From contig NC_135259.1 of the NCBI RefSeq assembly GCF_964204865.1, positions 12,596,974 to 12,660,973 of the forward strand: a stretch of DNA of 64,000 nt, written 5' to 3'. Below, in pieces: positions 38,199-50,170 of the stretch (its first letter is position 1; the number at the start of each line of letters is the position of its first letter). The stretch is from Styela clava. Taxonomy: Eukaryota > Chordata > Ascidiacea > Stolidobranchia > Styelidae. Position numbers and translations under genes: made by a program. The notes beneath the pieces were generated by a model, which ran no database searches, was not told the origin of the DNA, and was given only the letters and a program-made list of their open reading frames with translations.

Positions 38199-41100
38199 TC
38201 AGTAACATTTCAATGGTCCTAAAGTGTAGTATCCAAAATACGATGTCGAGGTATAATAGAATCCAAAGTGCATTCCAGTAACTGGAAGTACATTTTTATC
38301 ATAAAGATATCCAGCATCGACTCGATCTGGAGACGAACCGTAGTAATCACAGTTGCACTTGTGACTATAAGTAGTGCCAGGCTGGCAAGATCCTGAAGTG
38401 AATGATATAGTTATGACAGATTACGTTTTGAGTTCCGTCAGAGTTGGCGACAAGTGCAGAAATAGATTCGCTTCAATATGACCGATATCTTACACTGACC
38501 AAGACGATTTAAAAAAACAACAATTTGCACAAGTCAAAGCCAGCTGGGCTAAAATGTCGTTCGCGAAATAGTCATAGAGGTAACTTTTTTATTTCTTCTA
38601 GATGTCGACAAGAAACTTAATATTACTGAAGTGAATAGTTTAAAGTTCAAACAAAATAACAATCAAATCTATTTGGGGTTCAAATCACAGTATACTTTCA
38701 CAAATTGAATTTGTCAAATTTAATACGTCTTGCTACTAATTTCGGACAATAAAAAAGACTGAAAGTGACGCCACATAGTGGATTAGAATTGCAGCAACAG
38801 AGACAAAAGTTGTTTAAATTGCAACAATCATGTGAATAATGAAGAATATGTAATAAATGGTGAGATCGTCAGGTAATCAGGTTAGTCATTGAATAAATGA
38901 TGGGGAATAGAATTGAACAGGGGTTGTGAATAGTGATGCCCACCTGTTTCTCCACAAGCACAATATCCATCATGATTAGGATCAGCTCCTCCCCAGTACG
39001 TCATATTGTTTCCTTGTCTCGAAATCCACCAAGTGTATCCGCCGTACAGCATTCCCGTTCTACGACATTGCCACTAAACAGAGTCGTAAATTAAAACAAG
39101 ATAGCGAAACTCAAATATATGGATACGAAGAGCCAATCAATACCTAACCGCAGGGTACTCCCGTACAATGTAAACCAAGATGGCAGACACCGGAACGTAA
39201 TATGTGTACCAGGTTAGGGTTAGGCCATAATTTTAAGTACAAATACCACGGGAGCCACTGGTCTAGTCCCCAAACTCGTAATAGAATTTAAAAAAAAGGA
39301 AAATTGTAATAAAATTATGGACTAACCCTAACCTGGTACACCACATACTATGTTCCGGTGTCCACCATCTTGGTTCACATACTACAGGAGCGCAAACCGC
39401 AGTGCCGGTAACCCACGCGAATCATACGGAAATATGTCGCAAAAGCTTACAGAACCGAGTTCGCAAAATTAAAACGGAGGACAGCGTTGACGTAGGACGT
39501 ACCGCATGACAGAATTAAAACGGTGTTCCCCCGAATAAAAAAGTGAAATTTTGGATGAAATATCTGATCTCATAGAATTCATACAAAATTTAGGACCCAT
39601 GAAAAGTAATAATAGACTTCTGCCGATAACAACAATCTCTAACCACTAAAGATTTCAAGCTAATTGGTCTAGTAGTTGAAGTAAAAGGTGATTTATTTCA
39701 CGACAACAACAAGAATACCAACAACAACAACATAATAACGAAACGATCCTCTCGCTTCATTACAGTTTTTAAGTAGTTTGTAATGTGTGCACAAACGAGT
39801 ATTACAATAGAAATGATGTCACTATGTAACAAAAAATCTTATTTTTAATACAGCTAATACAAAGCAAAATTCTTTACCAAGAAAGACGAAATTTCTCCTC
39901 TGAGGGAGTTTCACACTAATTGGGAAATATGCAGTTATCTGAGCATTCAGAGTCGTAACAATTCATACTAGCAGAGGTAACGCCTTGCTTAGTAGTGAGC
40001 ATCGGAGTTAACAAAAAGATGGCGGATTGGTCTGACGCAACACCAGCACTTATCGTAAAAATAGAACATTTTTGGGTGAAATAACGTGCCCAGTAGAACT
40101 GGGGGTAAGTATGAAATAAGATATTAATAGCCTTATAGCGACTTCCATCTTTGAATATTGAGAATTATACATTAACCACAATAACAAGTCCCTCAGAAAC
40201 AACTTGGCAAAACGTTCCATTTCGTAGCAAACTTCGTGTTCAATAACATTTTAATTAATGACCATGAGCTTTTGACGATCACTATAAAAAAAACGTGGGT
40301 TGTTTGTTCAGAACGCGTGGGACGTGTTGTAGCTACTCGATATTTTGGATTGTTTAAACTTTCCCAGACCATAGTATTCGCGAAAAGCCTTTGCTTGAAG
40401 TAAAAAGTAAAAGCTGACCTCAATGTATTGCTCGCAGTAATTGGATCCGTTAATAAGAGCACTAATTTGTTCCATAGTTACATTGTAGTTGACTTTAATA
40501 TCGTTGTCAGTATTGTAAGTAAGTTGGGAACTCTTACTTTCTTTATCATGATGTACAACTGTTATCCCTGTCCCAAAATAAGATTATGATGAAGGTTGGA
40601 TTCAACAAGAGTGCAATTACTTGTATCTTATATTATTAACTTCTGAAGTTGAAAAAGAATGAAACAAGATATATACATAAATAGTTTAGGCTCATCTGGG
40701 CTGATTCCCGATCTGTACCGACCTGTTCCAGGATAAGAATCCATATCGCAATAAACTTCAAACGGTTGAACACCAGCACCAGGAGCTATTGTATAGTTTC
40801 CTGATGGGTTTCCGTCTTTCTTGAGACCAGCACAATCCTTGGTGCTCACTGAAATTTTAAAAAAACGGTCGAAATATATGTTAGAATTAATTGTATCAGA
40901 TGAACTTCACCGTAGCAAAGAGAAATACCTTTGCTCTCGCACACTAACGTTTCTACTGTTTACTTACCTTTTACACGTGTGAATAGCTTGAAAATCACAC
41001 TTATTTCGTTGTAACTCACGGGAAGATATAAGTCAACTAATTAAATTTGAATTTAGAGATAAAATGATAAAAGTAAAAATGTTTATGTACATTAAAAAAT

Positions 41101-44010
41101 AATTCTTCTTGCAATTGCATTGAAATGAAAATAGTTCTAGATTTCATTTCGAATATGATCTGGGTACCTGTTTTATCTGTCTCTTCTTTTAATGCATATT
41201 CAATTAGCTTCAATTAATATTTTATTCACAGTTTATTATAGAATTGGTGTCTCGACTTAGCAACTTGGGATAAATACCTTGTCCTTTACATTCCAATTTT
41301 CCAAGAGTAAAATATCCCCTTTCTTCAGCACCTAAAACGTCTCCAAAGAAGAGCTGAGTTACAGGCAAAGTATCCTTCGAAGATATATACCTGTAATATA
41401 TTCAAATAATCAAGCAACTGGCAGTAACTGGTGATTAATATCGGTTTACTCATTGTGATGAACTGGTAAAACGATACAGGTATGAGCTTTTTCAATCACA
41501 AGCGATTTTGGACGTACAGGTTGATCCACGAATTTCTTAATTACCTCTACGAAAATGGAGAAACTTTATGTAACTCTTAACTTCTGTTTGTGTATGATTG
41601 TAACCGGAAGTTTTGGTAATGTGGGAATCCTTGCACAAAAATCATGTTCTCTTCAGAGTTTCCAAATGACCTGGGTCCTTTTTTTTATTTTTGAGAGGGA
41701 GAGAGAGAGAGAGAGTAAATTGTTAAGCATACAAAAAACTTCATGTTTGTCCAAACAACAGTCACTTACAAAATTGCACTTATTTAACAGATTCATTACT
41801 AAATGGCATCATCTACACTTGCGGTTGAATACTATTGGAAAAAAAATTGTATCTTCAACACTTGAGATTGCCCCGATATCACTTTGATAATTATATATAT
41901 ACATATGGTTTGATTGGGGTATATTGGCGACTTACCCGTCATCTTGTCTCCAAACTAAGTCATTATTATCACAGTTACAAGTAGTGGATTTCCCTTCGCA
42001 TGTTCCTTTTTTTCCGCATTCACACATATTGCTTCCTGCCAGATACAATTTTTTTTAGGTCTGATTAAAAAATCTTGGAAGTAAAACACGAATGATCAAA
42101 TGTAAACTAAATTTGAACCTGGATCGGCTCCAGCCCAGTAATGTTGCTCTTCGCCATCTCTCGACACCCACCACGCATAATCATTGTAAGAGAACAGCAT
42201 TGATCCAAGACATTCGTACTGTTTTTCATATTGAAACAAATAGTGATGTACTTTATACATTTGTAGGCACTATATAGTACAAATGTTACCAACAAACCTA
42301 CGATGTATTTTACCCAAATATTTTTTTATAATATACCGAATGTAAGTTTGGAACATAGCATATGAATACAAATTCAGAAACATTTACATTTTAATTGATC
42401 TGTTGATTTTTGTCTCATCTCGTTTCATATTAATTGTATTTGTCAAGTCGTACAAGAATTATCTGGGATGGTAGAGAGCTTTCATATAAAACTTTTGTTG
42501 GGAAGTTCCGAATGAATTCACACAACACCCAAAGCTGGCAAGCATGAATGCAAAACTCGATTAACATGAAACCGATTATTTTTTAAAGTATTTATTTCTA
42601 TTTATAACTTTTTAAGTAACTTACCGACAGATATTGTTGACAGGATCTTGATGTCCACATGACAGCTTGGATTTGTTCCCAGGTTTGATTGTATGTGATG
42701 TTATGAGAAAAGCAACCTGGATCCTGGCAGCCATAGACGTACGTCCTTTCTTCAGAATTATGTCTAATTTAATAGAATATATTTGAGAAAAACTTGATGG
42801 CTTAGTTATATAATCGAGCCACTTGCTCGAGAAAATAATTACACCAATGCTTAATCCAATTTACCCCAACATCGTAACTGCCCATTCTGGATCTGATGAC
42901 ATGTTGCAGTAAACTTGAAACGGTGGTATAGAACCTTTGGGACCGTCTGGATCTATTTCATAGTATCCGGAATCGTAGCCACTGAGTTTGTAGTGTTCGC
43001 ATGATATTTTTGCTTTAAATATAGACACAAAACTGAATTGTTGTAATTGACTGGTTATTATTAAAAAGTTAATTATGGTTTGTTTTATTTGAAGATGTAG
43101 TCACAAGAGTTAGCTGTTATAAAATCGAATGAAAGACGCTTCAAAAAAGTTTTAAATTTGAATGAAAGAAGCAATAATTTATATAAGATTGATCCATTGC
43201 GCAACTTACGGTCTGTGTAGTTGATTGTTTCTTCTATTTGTTCTACTCTACTTTGCAAGCTCGTCAGTTGTGTTTGCAATGCTGCGACCTTCAATTGGAA
43301 GTTGTAAAAATGGTATTATGAATTAATTTATTATCCAAAAATTTGTATGAAGTGAACAACTCAAAATCCGGAATGTTCACCACCTGCAATGGCTTCCGTC
43401 TATTATCGTCATCAATCAAGGGAAATGTAAATGATAATACGCGAAGTTGTGGTTTTATTCATTTTATTTGGCGTATTATGGTGATCACTGCGTAGATTGG
43501 CATATTTCTATTTTGAAATTGTAAGTTTTTTTGTCTGCAATGTAATATTAAATCGGACCTCCTGAAGTATGAGCACCAAGATGGCGCACAACCTGAACTC
43601 AGGTTGTGTCCAGGTTAGGGTTCAGGTTATGCGACATCTTGGTGCGCATACTTCAGGAGTACCAATAAATCTGTATTTCTGTGATGGAAAATAAACTAAA
43701 ATTTCGTGTTGATACATGATAATTTTAATCATATATTAACACTCACGTGTCCTTTTAATTCATCGATTTGAGTTTGCATATCGATACAGCACTGTTCCTC
43801 AACCGGTTCTGAATCTGCAATGAAGAGCGGTAGATCAGAAATATGATAACGGGTAAAAATCGATACCTTGCGAAGTTTCAGATGTAAAAACATGTCAAAA
43901 TGACGAACATACTAACCCACACCAGATTCTTCATACGGCAAAACATCGTCAGCTTTGGTTCTAGTTGCCGAAAAGTATAAAGCAATCAGCAGAATGCTCA
44001 ATCGGGACAT
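38199..44010 (-). CDS. Secreted protein with coiled coil and two CNTNAP-type fibrinogen-like domains (12 exons, 479 aa)
   Basis: Exons in coding order: 44010-43917, 43814-43747, 43288-43210, 43012-42865, 42763-42625, 42218-42119, 42035-41936, 41390-41278, 40848-40723, 40567-40419, 39073-38944, 38392-38199; phases agree. The start MSRLSILLIALYFSATR is a signal peptide; a Met five codons upstream (44025) is an alternative. A heptad-like coiled coil (CIDMQTQIDELKG then VAALQTQLTSLQSRVEQIEE) suggests oligomers. Two tandem domains follow, each with a GYYEIDPDG/YTIAPGA-type start, a C-x-(N/D)-M strand, a paired Trp (WW), a CxCG turn, a CNCD loop and the LPVT strand, as in contactin-associated proteins. 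Potential N-glycosylation sites are frequent. No laminin G, EGF or membrane segment is seen, so it is secreted. It is paralogous to the divergent gene at 45475-49930. Poly(A) signal 38091-38086. Confidence 0.9.
39154..39394. mobile_element. MITE family A (long form), copy 3
   Basis: About 241 bases from GGTACTCCCGTAC to an inverse end, flanked by AACCGCAG on both sides (39146-39153 and 39395-39402), an 8-bp duplication. It lies in the intron between exons 10 and 11 of the minus-strand fibrinogen-like gene. Confidence 0.85.
39541..39750. repeat. Dispersed repeat D, copy 1
   Basis: About 210 bases (GAAATTTTGGATGAAATATC start, then TCTAACCACTAAAG, ending CAACAACAACATAATAACG). It resembles 60217-60423 over its whole length. 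Type unknown. Confidence 0.6.
43555..43663. mobile_element. MITE family A (short form), copy 3
   Basis: A 109-base palindrome with the CAAGATGGCGCACAACCTGA core. Flanks ATTAAATC and AATAAATC differ at one base of eight, fitting an aged 8-bp duplication. It lies in intron 2 of the minus-strand fibrinogen-like gene. Confidence 0.8.
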
Positions 44011-44025
44011 ATTAATCGCTTGCAT

Positions 44026-45474
44026 ACCCTTTCTGCAGTTGTGTGAATCCCGGATAAAAGTATGTGACTTCGAGGAGTAATATGCTTCTTTTATACATTT
44101 TTGCCGAGGGCGTACGTGCTGGGGGGTTGGGGGTGAGAAAAAACACATTGAGTTGCTTAAATATTACGAGGCAAGTTGTTGATTTTACTTCTATATTTGT
44201 ATCGTTATCGAGTCATTTCCAACTATCGGTTTGACAGTTGCAAGTATTCCCATTACCGAGCAAATATTGCTTTCAATTGCATAATACCAAAATGTACTGA
44301 CTTTGACCTCATTCCAGAACGACTCTGGTAGAATAGTGCTTGTGCATTAGAGTTTTTATATATTTTTCGAAATCTCCTAACATAAATTGCTTCGGAACGA
44401 GACTCATATTAGCAGAGTGTACAAATCAATCTTGAAAATTTTATTTTGAAACCCATTTTACGTTTTATTCGTTTGCTCATACTTCCAAAATAGGTTTTTG
44501 CTTAGTAAATCGCATTGGGTGTGGCCAATTTATATCTGAGAATAGAAGTACATTCAACAATTGGAAATGAATCCAGATAATAATTTTTTTTTTTTGCTTT
44601 TTCCTTATCATATGTATAATATCAATGTTGCACATTAAGAAAAATTTAATAAAACTTATTGAAATAATCCGTTTTTGGTGATTATCTTTCCTACTTTCCT
44701 AATAAGCATGTTTCATTGGGACGTCTATTTAACGCCAACAAAAAGGGGGAAGTTGAATAATAACACTTTTGATGTACAAGTTTTTCTCCAGCTATTGTAA
44801 AATATAGTAAAGTATTGTAAAATATAGTAAAGTAAAGTTAAAAATATTTCTTTAAATTGCAATGAGAATTTATCGATACCATATATTGTTTTGAACCTCA
44901 CAGATGTATCAAATGAAGTAAAAATACTTAAACAATTACTGATTGTAAAACAACAAACCTGGTTAAGATATATATATTGGGAACTGACTTCGTAACAAAA
45001 TTGAAATTGTAAGAGGACTTTATGGACACCCTGTATATCTTTTCTTGCACTTTACGTATCATAGACCCAGTATCTGGAGATGTGAATTTTTCATAAACGC
45101 AGACGCGATGTTGTCGAGACAAAAGTGGCAGACAGGAAATTCTGTATTTTGTTGACTCTTTTGAGTTACATAAGATCGTTCAAAGTTGCACGTAGTCAAT
45201 ATACATTGTTTGTTTTCTCATCTCGTCTTGTTTTCCCGTTTCCCGTAACTAAGCTGAGAACATGTGCAGCTGTTTAGGTAAAATTCAAATTTCGGGTTTC
45301 AAAAATACCCTGTTTTATTTGCTGTTGCGTGATGCAAAACAAGTCAGCATATGCCTAGCGTCATATTTTCCCATATAGTTACGCAACAGGAAGCAATAAA
45401 ACCCCCGATCATTTTGAATCTTGTTTTATTCAACATAACGTTTAATACAGACGAGTTCTCATTTCAACGCGAAA
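44026..45474. other. Shared upstream region of the divergent fibrinogen-like genes
   Basis: About 1.45 kb between the start codons of two head-to-head paralogs, so both promoters probably lie here. I see no clear TATA pair. It holds a lone mariner-like end (GGACACCCTGTATA, 45024-45037), a 23-base tandem duplication (TATTGTAAAATATAGTAAAG type, about 44794-44836) and a T run near 44585. Confidence 0.5.
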
Positions 45475-48400
45475 ATGATGAAGAAACCTTTATTGCTGAT
45501 TTCCTTAGCACTAATGATCAACTGTTGTTCAACAGCTCCAGAAACAACGTCCAAACCAAGAACGACATTTAAACCAAGAACGACAACAGGCAGGGTCTTT
45601 TTATTTTGTAAAATAAATAGCCGGATTTCTCGAATCCACCCCTATAAGCTTTTGGCGTATGGTCGAATAACATATCTTCGACTTTAATCATATCTAGTCC
45701 AGCGCTCAGTTCGTGCTTGATACGTCACAACTTGGTCAATGCGATTTCTTCGTAATTTACACTGAAATTCAAATATCGTAACCAAGCCTACCTAAGCCTA
45801 AAAAAATCATAATTGTAATTCCAATGTCGTTAGTTTATTGAGTATAAGATACACTGTAAATAAGTTCAAATTGTTTTGTAACCTGTAATATGTATAATGC
45901 GGTTTCTTATTGCATTGTGTGCATTTTGATAAAGCCTTCAATTCTTTGTTTGGTGAATCAATAAATATTTTCTTGCAGCCGTTTCCACAATCGGGCCATG
46001 CTGTCCGTCATTACAAGCTGAACTTGACAACCTAACTGCAGAGGTAATTTTATAAATTTATGTTGAAGTGTTATTTTATACATACAATAGATATCTTATG
46101 TTCTGCAATATCAGTACATACGGCACCCATTATTGTCTTCCATAATAAAATGTAACGCGATAGAAATTTGTCATATACACAAGTGAACCACGGAGAAGTA
46201 TAAAAATGAATATTCCCGAATGTGCAAACACAATTTGTGGCGGCGCTCATAGCTATAGTCTGCTGCAATAAAAACTTAAATCCTTGCGCATATTTTCACC
46301 TGACTGTATTTCTTTAGGCAGCAGCGTTGCAAGAAGAAATCATCGACTTTCAAAATCAGGTTGATGCAATTGAAATAACTGTTAATCATCCAGATGGTGA
46401 GCAATTATAACTGTATGCTTTTATTTACAAAAATATTTTCTTTTCCTTAGTTTTCCTCAATTATTTTATATTGTTCAGCAAAACAATCCTGTGACGAATT
46501 CAAAAAAATGGATTTTTCATCCGGTTATTACAATATTGATCCAGATGGCCCCGATGGTGAAATGTCTCCGTTTGAGGTTTATTGTGATATGGACTCTGAT
46601 CCTGAATGGGCTGTTACTATGCTTGGGTTAGATCTGATTTGATTGTTTATATGTGAAGTCATTTAAAAATTTTACTGTATTGAAGAACTCTCTTTTCTAT
46701 TAAGAAAATAAATGTTAGAACGAAACTAATTTTCAAAAGTTTAGGTTTATGTCGTTTATTATTTGTCAATACTATAGTATTGTAACTCAGCAAGAATATA
46801 AAGTTACCTAAAAGTAGTACATAAATACATAAGTCCATTTTTTCAGTCATGATTCTGAATCGCGTACGCTTGTGAGTGGTTGTCAAAACCCAGGATGTTT
46901 CTCACGAGACGTTAGTTATCGGCAATCCAAGTATCAGATTGAAGCTGTCATTTCAGCATCACAGACCTGCAAGCAATATCTATCGGTAAACATTATTTAA
47001 TTGTAGGAAATATTTGTATGTCAGTTTTTCGATATGGTGACATATTTAATACTGACGAAATAGTATATTTTCTATTTACCGTCAAACGAAAAATTTCCAA
47101 ACCAAAGAGCATTGTTCAAGTATTTGGTCGAGCACCGGTGCTTCCTGTAGCCATATAAGGCTAATAACACCGACGTAATGGATGCAAGGAATGTCACCTT
47201 ATATATTGGTAATAGATTGGTAATCATTTGTTAAAGCTATATTCACCGGCAAAATATTTTATTTTGCCTTTGCTTTACTTTCTTATAAAAAAATTTTACA
47301 GTACGAATGCTACGGATCAATGTTATTCGAATATTCCGATTATGCTTGGTGGGTCTCACGTGATGGCGTAAACCAGTATTATTGGTCAGGAGCTGATGAA
47401 GGTAATAATTTCATTTAGAATTATATATACGATGTATTTGATGAAGTTGTGATATGCCGGCGATAATAGGCACAAAAAAGAAATTATTTGATGCTATGCT
47501 GTACGTACAGCATATTAAATTTTGAATACGATTACCTTTTGCTAGTCTCGGCCTCCACGCACTGATTTCGTTTTGAATATTTTTTGTTCTATACTTATTG
47601 AAGGAAGCAAAATGTGTGCATGTGGAAAAAATGGAAACTGCAATGGAACATCAACTACTTGCAATTGTGACAACAATGACTTTGAATGGAGACAAGATGA
47701 TGGGTAAAGTTTACCATTAGTTTTCGTTCGCCACAAAATTAAATTTGAAAAATAGGTTCAATGAAGCGCAGTTACAATTTATGAAACTGTTTTCACCTGG
47801 TTAATGCTCCTTTCTACCTAAACCGACATTGGTAAATGCCGTAATGATTCTTATTCTCGGTGTGGTCTTGGTTTAAGGTATTTGACAAACAAGAATAATC
47901 TGCCAGTGACTCAGATAAATTTCGGAGATGTTTTAGGAATTGAAGAAAAAGGTTATTTCACGCTGGGAAAATTGGAATGCAAGGGTGATGGTACGAATAA
48001 ATTAATTTGAAACTTTATTTTATTCCTATATCAGCTCTAACAATAGCTAATAGAAATAAAAGATTAGGTTTTTTCCATAAGTTTTTAAAGTTCATGTATG
48101 CAGCTCGTGTATATATATATATATAACCCATGTCCACCCAGAGGTTAACCGAGTGAGAATACATTGTAGGCTATTGGTATTGTATTGATCACTTTAAATA
48201 AACCAGTAAATGTGTTTCCAACGTGTAGATTCGACATTAATTTTAATGTTTCTGTTTGTTTTTTTAGCAAAAAGCATTTCAACTTGCGCTGGTCTGAAAG
48301 AAAGTGGAAATCCGACAGGATATTATGAAATTACTCCAAGCTCAACCGTTGAATCTTTTTTAGTTTATTGTGACATGGATTCTTATCCGGGAACAGGTTG

Positions 48401-49930
48401 GTAGATCCCGCTACCGGTTTTACTGATGGTATTTTTTTCTCTGTAGGCGCGTTAGTCATGTGGTTAAGGCGTTGAGAGATTAAAACTCGTAATGGTTCAA
48501 GTTTTATTTCCACTACCAAACTCTAATAAAAGTGGGTAGGAAATCCAGAATCGAAAAAAGAACTGTCATTGCAAAATAAAGTAACTATTTTCCTATCGGT
48601 GGTTGCTTTTATTAACCCTTGTTTGGAGCATACATTTTTTAGTTAAATATTGTTTAATGTCTGTTCTCTTTGGGCAAAATTTCTCAACATATTTCTTCGA
48701 CCCCAGCCGCGTACCACATAACTTTGACCATCAGTTTTAGATTACATATGCAAAAAGAAATGTGTTAAAGGGTTAACCGATTCGAGAGCATACAAACATA
48801 ATACAAATAAACGAATCCGCCCTAAAACCCTTGGAAAGGTAAACTTAACGTATCTGCACACATAACTAATCAAGTTAAAATTCAACTTATTCATGATAAA
48901 AATAACATTTCAAGAACTAGTCCCCCATGCATGGAAATATTTTGCTTGCAAACGACGGGAATTAGTTTTTTGCCTACTGCTTGATTGTAAGAAAAGTGGA
49001 AAACCCTATTCCACGCAAAACAAAACAAAACAAAAAGATCTGGGGCAAAATTGTCATTACTAAATTCATGAATATGTAATTTGCTGTGATATCGAATGGT
49101 TTTTCGTATTTCATGGAAAATATCCAGCGTACCGCCTCGGAGGCTTTGCGTTACATCAGTGTCTCGCGCATCGTTGATTGGATACCTTTGGCTTAGAGAA
49201 TTAGACAACTTCGATTTCTAGCCTTGTAACATATTTTAATGAGAATTCAACACTATCAGCACATAACTATTATTAAATCTAACCTTTTCCAGGAATAACC
49301 GAGATCGACCACGATGAGCAAAGCGGAAGTCTTAATTACTATTCTTCCAATAAAAATATACAAGTTAATTACAACGTGTCAATGGATCAGATTGTTGCTC
49401 TAATGAGTGTTTCACAGCAATGTGAACAATATATTGAAGTTAGTAAAAGCTAAATAGAATATTTTTTTTTTAGATATTGATCAATAATATTAGTGATATA
49501 TATTACAGTCATTTTGATTCATTTCAGTGGCGTTGTTCCAGAACAAGGATGTTTTACAGTGACAAAAACTGGTGGCTGTCACGTGATGGAGACAAAATGA
49601 CCTACTGGGGAGGAGCTGCCCCCGGGCATGATGGATACTGTGGGTGCGGAGAAACTGGTAAGAGCGTAACCTAGATTTGAATAAAATAAAAATATAGGTC
49701 ATAAAAATGTTTATACCACAGGAACGTGTCTGCCTGGAACCAGTTATCTACACAAATGCAATTGCGACTATATTAGCTCCAGTGATGGCACATACCGTGT
49801 TGATGGAGGTTATCTGTACGACAAAAGCACATTGCCAGTAACTGGCATGGCATTTGCATTGGATTACTATTACTCTTCTTCCATTTATTCTCGGGGAGAC
49901 TACAAACTTGGAAAACTTAGGTGCTATTGA
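45475..49930 (+). CDS. Secreted protein with coiled coil and two CNTNAP-type fibrinogen-like domains, paralog (12 exons, 488 aa)
   Basis: Exons: 45475-45589, 45979-46043, 46318-46396, 46479-46626, 46847-46985, 47302-47401, 47604-47703, 47878-47984, 48268-48396, 49293-49438, 49528-49657, 49722-49930. Exon number and every intron phase match the gene at 38199-44010, and exons 3-7 and 11 have identical lengths. The start MMKKPLLLISLALMINCC is a signal peptide, followed by a Thr/Lys/Arg linker with the repeat KPRTT. Intron 1 would need a GC donor (45590-45591). A coiled coil (LQAELDNLTAEAAALQEEII) precedes two fibrinogen-like domains with CDMDSDPEW, SDYAWWVSRDG, CACGKNGNC and CNCDNND, then SDKNWWLSRDG, CGCGETG and CNCD. 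Secreted. The donor of exon 9 (GTTGGT) is weak. An in-frame ATG at 48210 could start a second, one-domain product. Poly(A) signal 49984-49989. Confidence 0.88.
48449..48523 (+). repeat. Possible tRNA-derived SINE remnant
   Basis: TAGTCATGTGGTTAAGGCG resembles an A-box region and GGTTCAAGTTTTATTTCC a degenerate B-box, in tRNA-like order and spacing. A related minus-strand sequence is at 16035-16110. It lies in the intron after exon 9 of the plus-strand fibrinogen-like gene. No clean cloverleaf is seen. Confidence 0.3.
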
Positions 49931-50170
49931 TGCCTTAACCTGATTAACCTGAAACATGCATCAGTACTTTCTGAAATTATGAAAATAAAATTTATTGAAT
50001 CTAGTAATAAAATAATTTACTGATGATTTCACTCAATATTCTGTATGATATATTTTATTTATCGGAAGGTTGAGGTGAATGTTGTTCAGTTAATATTTTC
50101 ATATTTAGCTCGGGGAGAGGAAAGTCAGTGTATAATACAGAATACAGATCGATCGTAAAACGAACAACAA

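Noticed and set aside
40193-40462. 89-codon minus-strand frame
   Set aside because: It overlaps an exon of the fibrinogen-like gene only at its end, in another frame, and runs mostly through an intron.
48449-48523. Functional tRNA gene
   Set aside because: A- and B-box-like segments are present, but acceptor and T stems do not pair cleanly. A SINE remnant is more likely.
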